Assembly: GCF_030867095.1 (NCBI RefSeq)
Contig: NC_081824.1
Coordinates: 170,632,933 to 170,696,932, forward strand
DNA length: 64,000 nucleotides
Origin: Alligator mississippiensis
Lineage: Eukaryota > Chordata > Crocodylia > Alligatoridae
Direction: 5' to 3'
Shown: piece after piece, positions 1 through 9,350 of the stretch
How the letters are laid out: every line of letters begins with the position of its first letter
Position numbering within the stretch: the stretch's first letter is position 1
Made by a program: the position numbers and the translations under genes
The notes under the pieces: generated by a model
Database searches by the model: none
What the model was told of the DNA's origin: nothing
The model's input: the letters and a program-made list of their open reading frames with translations, nothing else

Positions 1-999
1 ACACCCTTCAGACTTAAGTCTTTTGCAGCCAAATCACTTCTGATTCAACCCCAACAGTACTCAAACTAAGTATCCAATCATATAGAAGCCACCAGGAAAT
101 TTACAATTCAGATAAACCCAAAACATACCAACAAACAAATTAAATCTCGTATGCTCTCTACAAATCTGACATTCCAGTCCTCTCGTATACCTGCGGAGAC
201 TTCCTAGTCCACTGCTTTTGGAACTCCTTCTGCAATTAACGGTACGTAAATCTGTCCTACATGCCTACATGTACAGTAGGGATAGTGCTTTACCAAGCCT
301 TCACAGGACCTTTGCCAAGGTAAGTACTTATCTTCAAAGCTCAAGCCAACTCGAAGACAAGCTCTCCAACCAGGGCTAGACTCTGAGTTCTTGCTGCTCC
401 AAGAGTCAAAGCTCTTCTGGTTATGAGTTGCTCCTGTTGCTTTTTCAAGTAGGGAGTCACAACTGAAACCAAATAACCACCACAACAACAAAGAACAACT
501 GCACACAAACATAGGCTAAGCTCATGGGCCTTCTGTAGGGTCTGATCACCCCATATTCATGACCAATCACAGTCCATCCTCACCTGCTAGTCATCTGTCA
601 ATCATTCACATTGATACTTCTCACTCATACCAACCAATCATATTCTCAGTCATCTCAGAAGTGGCACAAACTTTCTTTTGTGGATCATAACACTCATTCC
701 TGCCATGTCTAAGTCACTACCATGCCTGCACACTTTTGTCATTACCTCACATAGTTGAAAAGGTCATCTTTCCTGGGATCTTCTTAGACCCCATCCAACT
801 ATGTATGCCTCAAGTTACTCAAAATCTGTAACTTGCATAATCTTAAAAGGAGGAGGATGATACACAAACTTCAGAGCAAAACTCACCCCAACAAGGACAG
901 CTTTGAACTAGGATTGCTAGGGGATGGAAACCAAAGTCCTGAGGTAAGTGGGGAAGTAAGTAACCTGGAGGAAGCATGAGTAGGAGAAGCCTTCTTCCT
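1..999. other. No recognised feature
   Basis: I see no gene here. The sequence is AT-rich and of mixed composition, without terminal inverted repeats, tandem repeats or recognisable coding similarity. The last 100 to 150 bases may already belong to the CR1 that is recognisable from about 1000. Confidence 0.4.
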
Positions 1000-1383
1000 G
1001 AGAAAGTAGGACAATTGACTAGTTAAATAGGGTGTCTGTACACAAATACATGAAGCCTGGGAAACAAGCAGGAAGAACTGGAAGTCTTTGCACAGTCAAG
1101 GAACTACGACGTGATTGTAATAACAGAGACTTGGTAGGATAGCTCTCATGGCTGGAGCACTGTCATGGATGGGTACAAACTGCTCAGGTAGGACAGGAAG
1201 GGAAGAAGAGGAGGAGGAGTTGCACTTTACGTAAGAGAGCAGTGTGATTGCTCAATGCTTCAGTGTGAAACTGGAGATAGGCCTGTCGAAAGTCTCTGGG
1301 TTATGGTCAGAGGGGAAAGCAACAAGGCTGATGTCATGATGGTGAGTGCTATAGACCACCAGACCAGGAGGAAGTGGTGGATG
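1000..1383 (+). mobile_element. CR1 LINE copy A, endonuclease segment (part 1 of 3)
   Basis: This is a decayed fragment of CR1 ORF2, the apurinic-type endonuclease domain that nicks target DNA for retrotransposition. Conceptual translation shows the family hallmarks: a start resembling LYTN and GNKQEELE, then YDVIVITETW, HGWSTVMDGYKLLR, RRGGGVALYVREQ and ESLWV. A stop (TAG) directly follows the ETW motif, so the copy is dead. The last part, in another frame, reads YRPPDQEE, a strongly conserved CR1 block. The frame is broken at 1383 by the LTR insertion and resumes in phase at 3303 (part 2). The 5' end is uncertain. Confidence 0.85.
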
Positions 1384-1494
1384 TGTTGCCCTCTGGGGTC
1401 AGGCCAACTCCCAGGATCTCAAAATTGTGCTGCTAGGCAGGAGGGCGCAGTGTACAATTGCACGTACACAAACACAGAAATCAATTAGGTGCAT

Positions 1495-1715
1495 ACACAC
1501 ACACACCGTCAATTACCAGCCTAGGCATATGCACATGTGTCACCAGTTCAAACACCTACATACACTATACAGATCAAAAATTAGACCAGAATCAATTATA
1601 AATACCTACACACTTAGTACACATACACAGATCACTAATTCGTATATCATACACACAATTATATATATACACACACACAGTCACCAGTTCACACACATAC
1701 AACCCACCTACACAT
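1495..1715. repeat. CA-rich degenerate microsatellite
   Basis: ACAC-rich stretches alternate with short recurring blocks such as TCACCAGTTC inside the LTR. Small open frames here only reflect CA repeats. Confidence 0.6.
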
Positions 1716-2213
1716 AGGTAAGTTCCCAACATGGATGGCACAGTATGTATGTGTGTGTTTGAGTACCTGAGGGAAGGTTAAGGTGAGAGAGAGAGAGTTA
1801 AAGTTGCCAGAACCAGGATTAGAAGCAGTGAACTACAGAGAAGCTGGGCTGAGGAACTGAGGCTTAGGTTTACTTAAGATCAAGTGGCCCCAGGGTTACT
1901 CAAGGTCTCTGGTGCATGGGAAGAAGAAAAAAAAAAAGAAGCCTAGTAGCAAGGAGGAGACAGCCAGGAAAGAAACTGAGGCAGAAACCTGGTTGCTCAG
2001 GGGAAAAGGGAAAAAGCAGTGAGGATAAGACAGTGGCAAAGAAACAGGGGGGTTGGAGGCAGAGAGGAGCTCAGGACAGGTGTTGGAGGTGGCAGTGAGC
2101 CAGAAGTGGGAGAGGGAGAAATGAGACAGAAGTTAAGAGGGGCAATGAGCAGAGATTGGAGCAGGGCTGAACCATAGTAAAGTAAAACCCAACTCAGGGG
2201 TCCAAATAACAGG

Positions 2214-2219
2214 TTTATT
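2214..2219 (-). promoter_or_regulatory. Putative LTR polyadenylation signal AATAAA
   Basis: TTTATT on the + strand reads AATAAA on the minus strand, downstream of the putative TATA box in the same orientation. This is where the R region of the LTR should end. Confidence 0.5.
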
Positions 2220-2259
2220 AAACAGAGAACACACCACACAGCCCCATGAGGTTATTGGT

Positions 2260-2322
<63 letters not shown>
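2260..2322. repeat. Compound (CT)n(CA)n microsatellite
   Basis: An uninterrupted CT run is followed directly by an uninterrupted CA run, both within the LTR. Open frames across it encode only Ser-Leu and His-Thr runs. Confidence 0.95.
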
Positions 2323-2323
<1 letters not shown>

Positions 2324-2574
2324 GCAGCAGGAGAAAGAGACTCAGTGGAAGGGCTGGAGTCCAGGTGGGGAAGAGAAGCAGAGTCCAAGTCCTTGGTTGA
2401 AGAGGGGGTGGGGGGTGATAGCTACCTATCCAGGCTGGAAAGGGGTCCTTGTCCAGTAGGTGTTGTCCAGAGGGGGTCGCCGGCAGGGCATCTGGGGTGG
2501 ATAGGCAGCGTGACGTGGAGCTAGTCTGGTTCAGATAGAAATGGTGTTCCCACTGGGTCTGTCTTCACTGACCC

Positions 2575-2582
2575 TTTTTATA
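2575..2582 (-). promoter_or_regulatory. Putative LTR TATA box
   Basis: The minus strand reads TATAAAAA preceded by CCCC and followed by GGGTCAGTG. Its placement upstream of the minus-strand AATAAA inside a TG...CA element supports a U3 promoter role. Confidence 0.5.
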
Positions 2583-3298
2583 GGGGCAGACCTTGTGTGA
2601 CCCTAGTGACAGGAGGCATGCCAGGCAAGGTTCAGCCCCTGGCGTACTGTGCATGTGTGCTCCATGCAGGGATGTGCAGTTTTGGGTATCTGTAATGGTG
2701 GGGTACAATGGTAGAGTTGCTGGTTCTGCAGGGTCTTTTGTCTTTCAAATGCTGGGTTCTTGTCTCTGTTCCTGGACGAGGTCCGTGGTTCCTGGATGAA
2801 TCAATGTGAGGTGATGGCCTGGTCATTACAGGCCATTCAATAGAGGCCTGCTACCATTGTATTTCAATCATTCCCAATCACACTCATTCATCCGGGAACC
2901 AATTTACATGGGAGGGGTACACGAGTCACACAGTTACAACACAGGGGATGCCTGGGCAGAGGACACAAGATGGAGGCTTGACATACAAAATGGAAACTTG
3001 ACATTACTTTGGTTCACTTACAAACACAGGCCTAACCCATACAATACCCATATGAAACAATAAAAATCAACATGAAAATGATAATACAATATACAACAGT
3101 AAAAATCAATACAAACCTAACAAAACATTATTTACTATATAAAAAAGGGAGGCTTGTCATAAGGGAATATAAGAACTTAGCTTACCTAATACTACTAATA
3201 ACAAGGGATAGAGAGGTCAGAAAGAAAGTTAGAAATGGTTAGGGAAGGGGAGGGAATGCATTTTAAAAAATAAAGAAAAACTGTAGGGGTTTGCTACA

Positions 3299-4793
3299 GA
3301 TGAGGCTTTCTTCAAACAACTAGCGGAAGTTTCCCAATCACAGGCCCTGGTTCTTTTGGGGGACTTCAGTCACCCTGACATCTGTTGGAAGGGCAATACA
3401 GCAGGGCACAGGCAATCCAGGAAATTTTTGGAGAGTGTTGGGGGCAACTTCCTGGTGTAAGTGCTGGAGCAGTCAACTAGGGGCCATGCTCTTCTTGACC
3501 TGATGCTCACAAACAGAGAATAATTGGTTGGGAATGTAGTAGTGGATGGCAACTTGGGTGGCAGCAACTATGATATGATTGAATGCAGGATCCTGAGGAA
3601 AGGAAGGAAGGAGAGCAGCAGAGCAAGGACCCTGGACTTCAGAAAAGCAGATGTTGACTTGTTTAGGGAACAGATGGGCAGGATCCTCTGAGGTCAGGCT
3701 GAGGGGGAAGGGAGCCCAGGAGAGCTGGTTGTACTTTAAAGAAACTTTACTGAGGGTGCAGAAATGAATCATCCTGATGCACAGGAAGACTAGCAAGTAT
3801 GGCAAAAGACCAGCTTGGCTTAGCAGGGAACTCTTCAGTCAGCTAAAACATAAAAGGAAGCTTACAAGAAATAGAAACTTGGACAAATGCCTGGGGAGGA
3901 CTATAAGAGTATTGCTTGGGCATGCAGGGATAAAATCAGAGAGGCCAAAGCACAACTTCAGTAACAACTAGCCAGGGATGTGAGGAGGTAACAAGAAGGG
4001 TTTCTACAAGTATTTTAGCAATAAGAGGAAGAGCAGGGAAAGTATGGGTCCCTTACTGAATGGGGGAGGCAACCTAGTGACTGATGATTTGAAGAAGGCT
4101 GAAGTACTCAATGCCTTTTTTACCTCAGTCTTCATGGGCAAGGTCACCTCCCGAACTGCTGCACCTGGCAGCACAGTTTGGGGAGGAGGTGAGCAGCCAA
4201 CAGTCATGGAAAAACAGGTTAGGGACTATTTAGAAATACTGGACATGTATAAGTCAATGGGGCTGTGTGTAATGCACCCAAGGGTGCTGAGGGAGTTTGA
4301 TGCGATTGCAGACCTGTTGGCCATTATCTTTTAGAAAACCCATGGCAGTTGGGAGAGGTCCTGGATGATTGGAAAAGGGGAAATATAGTATCTATCTTTA
4401 AAAGAGGGAAGAAGGAGAATCCGGGGAACTACAGACTGGTCAACTTCACCTCAATCCCTGGAAAAATCATGAAGCTGGTCCTCAAGGAATCCATTTCTGA
4501 GCACTTGGAGGAGAAAGTGATTAGGAACAGTCAGAATGGAGTCACCAAGGGCAAGTCACTAACCAACCTGATTGCCTTCTATACTGAGATGACTGGATCT
4601 ATGGATTTGGGGAGAGCAGAGAGCAGTGGATGTCATATACCTTGACTTTAGCAAGGCTCTTGATATGGTCTCCCACAACAGTCTTACAAAAAAGCAAAAG
4701 CTTGGAGGAGCAGTAGATAATGCTGGAAGGTAGGGCTCAGATTCAAAGAGACATGGACAAATTGGAGGATTGGACCAAAAGAAATATCATGAG
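3299..4793 (+). mobile_element. CR1 LINE copy A, endonuclease end to reverse transcriptase (part 2 of 3)
   Basis: The endonuclease continues from part 1 with [24 protein letters not shown] and a domain end near GGSNYDMIE. Next come the CR1 linker (RPAWLSRELF) and reverse transcriptase segments GPLLN, LNAFFTSVF, VLDDWKRGNIVSIFKRG, NYRLVNFTSIPGKI and DVIYLDFSKALDMVSH (motif A). The frame then jumps to IQRDMDKLEDWTKRNIM, which in CR1 lies well after the FADD motif, so motifs B and C have been deleted. Several frameshifts are present. At 4793 the copy is cut by the hAT-like terminus; the next codon is completed at 10929. Confidence 0.85.
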
Positions 4794-4879
4794 CAGGGAT
4801 CTTGGTTTCCGCTGTTAAAAAATCCCAAACTCTCTCATTGAAAAACCCAAAATCTATGTTTAAAATGAACACCACTGTA

Positions 4880-5743
4880 TACATATGTATCAGCTGAACA
4901 CAATGTTTTATTGATATATTTACAATTTAAGGTAATTTGGAAGCCAACCAGTACCTCACTAATTATTTTTTAAAAATGAAATTCTAAATACCTTTGTATT
5001 TTGGCATTTGATTTTGCTTTCTTTATCATGGAAAATCAGAGCTCCTCCTGCCCCCTTCACTCACCAAGACACAGGTCCAGCTATAGCTGTCCCCTCCTCT
5101 GCTTTGTGGTGCTGCGCAGTACTGCAATGGCAGTGCCCTGTCTCTGCCCATGCCCATGCCATTGCCCTTCACTCCCAAGCCAAAGCCCATCACTCCTGAC
5201 CTACAGCTTCTGCCCACCCTGAAGCAAATTGCAGCAAGCCCTATCAGAGCCTTGGAAGATGGGGGCAGGAACTGGGGGGCAAGACAGGATGGCCAAGTTG
5301 CTGGGTGCCAGCTGGAACTGCCTGCAGGGCCCACCCTGCTGCACTACCTCAGTAGCTGCAGCAAGGTCCCAGGCAGAGGCCATGCCTCCGCTACAGAGGA
5401 AGGCAACGCCTCCCAACCCAATCTCTACCAATCTGACCAGGGGAAAACTTGTTCCTGACCCCAATACATCATGAATCTGACCCTGACCTGGAGGGGCAAA
5501 ACCCTGTAGCCAGGACCCTCTGGGGCTGAGTCTCAGCAGGAGCATTGGCACATCCCCAACCAATGGCTAACCAAGCTTGGGAGCTGGACTTGCTGTGTTA
5601 GGAGTTGGACTTGATGTGTGGCTCAGACCCTTGGGTGCTGATCTTGGCCTAGGGAGGTGGTAAATTCAAGACTAGGGTGTGGGCCCTAGGAATCAGCCTG
5701 GGAATAGGGCATGTGAAATTATTTCAAAAGAACAGCATGGAAA
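4880..5743. other. No gene; interior of the hAT-flanked insertion
   Basis: An AT-rich 130-base stretch is followed by moderately GC-rich sequence (5040-5700). Overlapping frames open on both strands from 5150 to 5560 match no family and look compositional. Confidence 0.4.
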
Positions 5744-5815
5744 GGTTCTATGGTGTAATGGTTAGTACTCTGGACTCTGAATCCAGTGATCTGATTTCAA
5801 GTCTCAGTGGAACTT
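5744..5815 (+). tRNA. tRNA-Gln (CTG), nearly intact
   Basis: This 72-base cloverleaf matches vertebrate tRNA-Gln. The acceptor stem GGTTCTA pairs fully with TGGAACT (two G-U pairs), followed by discriminator T. The A box TGGTGTAATGG at 5751-5761 is perfect. The anticodon stem CTGGA/TCCAG (5770-5774, 5782-5786) is perfect around anticodon CTG (5777-5779). The T arm has one mismatch, and the B box reads TTTCAAGTC instead of GTTCRANNC, a single change at a key promoter base. It is the best preserved member of a five-unit array. It could be functional or a recent pseudogene; the weakened B box favours low activity. There is no T run within about ten bases downstream. Confidence 0.8.
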
Positions 5816-5828
5816 ACTACTGCACTTT

Positions 5829-5902
5829 GTAGCACTTGTGGCTAAGTGGTAAAGGCAATGCACTTGACATCCACTGGGGTTTCCCTGAGTGGGCACTGCT
5901 AG
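5829..5902 (+). pseudogene. tRNA-Ser (TGA) pseudogene, T arm deleted
   Basis: The 5' half matches tRNA-Ser: an acceptor-like GTAGCAC, a perfect A box TGGCTAAGTGG (5839-5849), an anticodon region CACTTGACATCCA carrying TGA, and a variable-arm-like GGGGTTTCCC. The T arm with the B box is missing; sequence runs from the variable arm straight into an acceptor-like CACTGCTAG. Without a B box it should not be transcribed by RNA polymerase III. Confidence 0.7.
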
Positions 5903-5913
5903 CTCTTGTTTAC

Positions 5914-5985
5914 TCCCTGGTGGTCTAGTGATTAGGTTGTGGTGCTTTCATTACTGAGGTCTGGGTTCAATAGCAGGTCAGAGAA
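5914..5985 (+). pseudogene. tRNA-Glu (TTC) pseudogene
   Basis: TCCCTGGTGGTCTAGTG is identical to the start of vertebrate tRNA-Glu, and the unit ends GGTCAGAGAA at the expected 72 bases. The anticodon is TTC (5947-5949). The anticodon stem is held only by wobble-rich pairing, the acceptor has one mismatch and the T stem is broken. The B box GTTCAATAG ends in G instead of C. Confidence 0.75.
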
Positions 5986-6007
5986 GAACTTTTTGCCTTT
6001 GTTGTAT

Positions 6008-6070
6008 GGGTCTGTGGTTTGGTTGTGGCGTTAAGGACGCAAAGGCTATGAGTTCAAGTCTAAGTTGGGA
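6008..6070 (+). pseudogene. Unassigned tRNA-like unit
   Basis: Spacing and content suggest a fourth decayed tRNA. A perfect B box GTTCAAGTC lies at 6052-6060 in a T-arm-like context, preceded by a short GCG...CGC stem around TTAAGGA, which would give anticodon AAG (Leu-like). The D arm is not recognisable, so the isotype is not assigned. Confidence 0.4.
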
Positions 6071-6112
6071 TCTAAAGTTTTTATCCTTTGTCTTTTAGGA
6101 GGCCATCAAGTG

Positions 6113-6188
6113 GCTGCATGTGGTTGTATACTGGTTAGTACTCTGCAATGTGGCCATAGCAACTTTGGTTCAAATCCAAGTCATAGCA
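6113..6188 (+). pseudogene. tRNA-His (GTG) pseudogene
   Basis: TTGTATACTGGTTAGTACTC, GTGGCC and the 3' end CCAAGTCATAGCA match tRNA-His. The anticodon is GTG (6150-6152), the T stem is intact (TTTGG/CCAAG) and the B box GTTCAAATC (6168-6176) is perfect. The anticodon stem has two mismatches, and the acceptor/D junction carries extra bases. CR1 copy B begins directly after its 3' end. Confidence 0.7.
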
Positions 6189-6631
6189 GCAGCTTTCTAT
6201 GGTCATCATGGGTGACTTCAACTACCTAGACATCTTGTGGGATGAACACTCAGCTAGACCTGATTGCTCACAAAGCTTCCTCACTTGCACTGAGGAGCTC
6301 TATCTAACACAAGAAATATATGGGCTGACCAAGAACAAAGCACTTCTAGGCTCGGTTCTAGCCAAAGGGGACAATTTAGTGAGCAACCTGAGGATCAAAG
6401 GGAAAGTGGGCAACAGTGACCATGATATGATCACTTTCTTCATCCACCATAGGCCAGGTTAATTGTTCACTAAAGTAGAAATTCTTGATTTTTAGGAAAG
6501 CTGACTTCCACAAGCTTAGGGGATTGGTTGGCAAGGCCCTGCAGGACCATGGTCCAATGAGGAAGGAGGTACAAGAAGAGTGGACATTCCTCAAGGAAGT
6601 GATCATAAAAGCTCAAAGGAAGTCCACAGGG
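6189..6631 (+). mobile_element. CR1 LINE copy B, 5'-truncated, part 1
   Basis: The CR1 endonuclease C-terminal part reads VIMGDFNYLDILWDEHSA, then GNSDHDMITF, followed in another frame by FRKADFHKLRGLVGKALQ and WTFLKEVIIKAQRKS. The 5' truncation point falls within a base or two of the tRNA-His end. The frame is interrupted by the Penelope-like insertion at 6632 and resumes at about 7290. Confidence 0.85.
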
Positions 6632-7289
6632 GTGTAGGTTGTAGCTGTGTTGGTCTAAGGACATAGGCAGACAAGGTTCCTTGGGTGAATTTGATATCTT
6701 TTATTAGACCAACCCAAATGGTTGGAGAATAGTTATTAAGCAAGCTTTCGAGTTCAAAAACCCTTCATCAGGCTAGGGAAGTGTCAGCAGCTGGTGTGTG
6801 CTCTTCCTGTATGGAATGAAAAGTAAAGAAGCCAGGGGCTGGGCTGGGCTGGGGAGTCAGTTGCCAGGCAGATTGTAACGTGTCAAAAATCCAATGTCTT
6901 TGTTTAGTCCATGATCTCTAGTATCCAGGAGGTTGATGAAATGGAGCTCATAGGTTCGTCTCTGGGAAGTGTTGTGTAAGTTTCCCTTGAGGATCAGGAC
7001 TGAGAGATTGGAGAGAGAGTGGCCCTCCTGTGAGAAATGTGCCCCCACCAGTAATTGGGTATTTCTGTCTTTGATAGATTTCCGGTGTGCGTTCATTCTG
7101 GTGCGCAGTTGTTGTTTGGTCTCTCCTACATATTTTCCATCAGGGCATTTGGTGCATTGGATGAGATATGTTACATTTCTGGAGGTGCAGCTGTAAGATC
7201 CAGGGATGCTGATGGCTCTGTTGTGGGGTGTAGTAATTGTGGGGGTGGTGGACATGTGTTGGCAGGTTTTGCAAGTCCATTCACTTTTG
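6632..7289 (-). mobile_element. Penelope-like element (Neptune-type), 3' part with GIY-YIG endonuclease
   Basis: The minus-strand frame (start codon at 7255, stop near 6857, 132 codons) encodes the C-terminal GIY-YIG nuclease of Penelope-like retroelements. VTYLIQC (residues 28-34) and KYVGET (41-46) correspond to the GIY and YIG strands, with an Arg-rich helix at 49-58 (QLRTRMNAHR). Upstream, in frame before the Met, is WTCKTCQH, a CxxC motif typical of the zinc-binding linker in this clade, so the Met is internal and the element is 5'-truncated near 7289. A 3' region follows to 6632, carrying GTCCTTAGACCAACACAGC and a hammerhead-like core. It is nested in CR1 copy B. Confidence 0.85.
6746..6771 (-). 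ncRNA. Hammerhead-ribozyme-like core in Penelope-like 3' region
   Basis: The minus strand reads CTGATGA (6771-6765), one extra A, a stem-loop GGGTT-TTTG-AACTC, then GAAA (6749-6746) and GC. This is the order of the hammerhead catalytic core: CUGAUGA, stem II, GAAA. Hammerhead motifs are known in Penelope-like elements. The extra A before stem II is non-canonical and stems I and III are not convincingly closed, so activity is uncertain. Confidence 0.5.
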
Positions 7290-9258
7290 TAATAAAGGCA
7301 ACAAAAGGGCTAGGAGACCCCCTTGGCTCAACAGGGAAGTTGTGAATCTCCTGAAATTAAAACGGGACACCTACAAAAAATGGACATTGGGAATAACTAC
7401 TAAAGAGGAGTACTTGGCAACAGCCCGCACCGGTAGGGAGCAGATCAGGATAGCAAAAGCACAAACTGAATACAGATTGGCAACCAGAATTAAGGATAAC
7501 AAAAAGTCCTTGTTTAGATATGTAGGAAGTTGGAGAAAAAATAAGGGAAGCATAGGGCCCCTGATGAATGAAATGGGATGGCTGATAACCGACACTCAGG
7601 ACAAAACCAAACTCCTGAATGAATACTTCACATCAGTATTCCACCAGTCCAGGGGTGTTAGCCTGCTTGACAGGATACAGGGTGATCATAGTGGGGATGA
7701 CCATGCCTCCATAGTTAGCATAGATCTTGTGGGGGAGCACCTATAAAGGCTAAATAGCTACAAGTCAGCAGAACCAGGTGAACTACACCTGAGGGTGCTA
7801 AAAGAACTGGCCGATGTCATTGCACAACCGATGACAAAGTTATTTGAAGACTCATGGCGCTCAGGAGAGGTCCCAGAAGATTGGAAGAAGGCCAATGAGG
7901 TGCCTATCTTTAAGAACGGGATAAAAGAGGATGCAGGAAATTACAGGCCAATCAGTTTGACCTCATTCCCTGGTAAAATCCTGGAGAAAATTATCAAAGA
8001 ATCCATTACAGACAGGCTAGCAGAAGGCAGTATTCTGAAGGATAGTCAACATGGCTTCATTATAGGCAGCTCATGCCAGACCAATCTCATTTCCTTCTAT
8101 GATCAGGTTGCTCGCCACCTAGATGGGGAAATGAGGTTGATGTCATATACCTGGACTTCAAAAAGGCTTTTGACCTGGTCTTCACAAAGTCCTCATGAAA
8201 AAAATGGGAAAATGCAGCCTCAACTACTTTACCGTCTGGTGGCTAGGTAACTGGCTCTGTGGTAGGACCCAGAGAGTATTGATTGATACAACTGAGTCAT
8301 CATAGTGGAGGGTGACCAGTGGCATCCCTCAGGGTTCAGTACTCAGACCAGTGCTTTTCAACATGTTCATCAATGATTTTGATTCGGGTATTAAAAGTGA
8401 ACTAGCAGAGATCGCTGATGACAACAAACTATGGGGGAGCATAGTCACACCTGGAGACAGGCTGACCTGAACAGACTTACGAGATGGGCAGACCGCAACC
8501 TGATGTTGTTTAATACAGAACAATGTAAAGTGCTTCACCTGGGGAGAAATAACCCACAACACACTTACAGGCTTGGCAGCACCACAACCGAACAAGACCT
8601 GGGTGTCATGATTGACAACAAAATGAACATGAGCCACCAATGCAATGCTGTAGCTGGCAGAGCTAATCAAACACTGGCATGCATCTACCAAGGCATCTCG
8701 AGCAAAGCTAAGGATGTCATCCTCCCTCTCCACTTGGCCTTGATGAGACCACAACTGGAGTTCTACGTCCAGTTCTGGGCGCCACACTTCAGGAAGGGTG
8801 TGGAGAAGCTCAAGAGAGTCCAAAGGAAGGCCACGTGCATGATTAGAGGCCTAGAGACCAGGTTATACGAGGAAAGGCTGAAAGACTTGGGACTGTTCAG
8901 CCTGGAAAAGAGAAGACTCAGAAGGGACTTGGTGGCAGCCTGTAAGTATATCAAGGGTGTACATCTCGGCCTGGGGGAGCGTCTGTTCACTAAGGCCCCC
9001 CACAGAGGACAAGAGATAGTGTGTACAAGTTGATTGAGGATTGCTTCAGGTTATACATAAGGAAAAACTTATTTATAAGGTGAGTACCAAGGGTTTGGAA
9101 CAGGCTCCCCACACAGGTCGTACAGTCACACATCCTGGCAACCCATCTTGACAATCATCTTGCTGGGGTCATTTGACCTCAGTGGTCTTTCCTGCCCAAG
9201 CACAGTGGGGTTGGACCCAATGATCTTTAAGGTCCCTTCCAACTCCAAACAATTATGA
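7290..9258 (+). mobile_element. CR1 LINE copy B, linker, reverse transcriptase and 3' end, part 2
   Basis: The frame resumes with RARRPPWLNREVVNLLKLKR, then KSLFRYVGSW and the reverse transcriptase: VPEDWKKANEVPIFKNG, NYRPISLTSFPGKILEKIIK and DSQHGFIIGSS. Motif A (DVIYLDFKKAFD) survives only after a frameshift near 8135. Motif B reads SGIPQGSVL and the catalytic FADD is degraded to IADD. The C-terminal block is open from 8431 to 9033 (NTEQCKVLHLG, QDLGVMIDNKMNMS, VILPLHLALMRPQLEFYVQFW). A stop lies at 7744. The 3' UTR has the CR1 signature GGGTTGGACCC, GATCTTTAAGGTCCCTTCC, ending near 9258. Confidence 0.93.
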
Positions 9259-9350
9259 AACCTCTTCTTGAACACCTCCAGTTCTGGAGAGTTCATAGCT
9301 TCCCTGGGTGTCTGTTCCACTGCCCCTGCTCTAACTGGGAGTAAAATTGG
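9259..9350 (-). mobile_element. CR1-like ORF2 C-terminal fragment, inverted
   Basis: The minus strand encodes VEQTPREAMNSPELEVFKKR, matching the extreme C-terminus of CR1 ORF2. It abuts the + strand CR1 tail end to end, giving a tail-to-tail junction. Confidence 0.6.

Larger units (their letters stand above)
1384..3298 (-). mobile_element. Solo LTR (TG...CA) inserted in CR1 copy A
   Basis: The insertion begins TGTTGCCC and ends GCTACA on the + strand, so it has the TG...CA ends of an LTR with a short inverted end repeat. It is flanked by a 4-bp duplication GATG (1380-1383 and 3299-3302). Removing it with one GATG restores the CR1 frame. On the minus strand a TATA box (2575-2582) lies about 360 bases upstream of an AATAAA signal (2214-2219), so the LTR reads right to left. 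No internal gag, pol or env similarity is seen, so it is a solo LTR. A 4-bp duplication fits several gypsy-type or gamma-type retroelements; the family is not assigned. At about 1.9 kb it is long, partly through internal microsatellites. Confidence 0.7.

Noticed and set aside
2246..2524. Open frame over the (CT)n(CA)n repeat
   Set aside because: It encodes only Ser-Leu and His-Thr repeats from a microsatellite.
6746..6771. Calling the motif a functional hammerhead ribozyme
   Set aside because: Stem II is preceded by an extra A, and stems I and III are not convincingly closed; only a hammerhead-like core is claimed.
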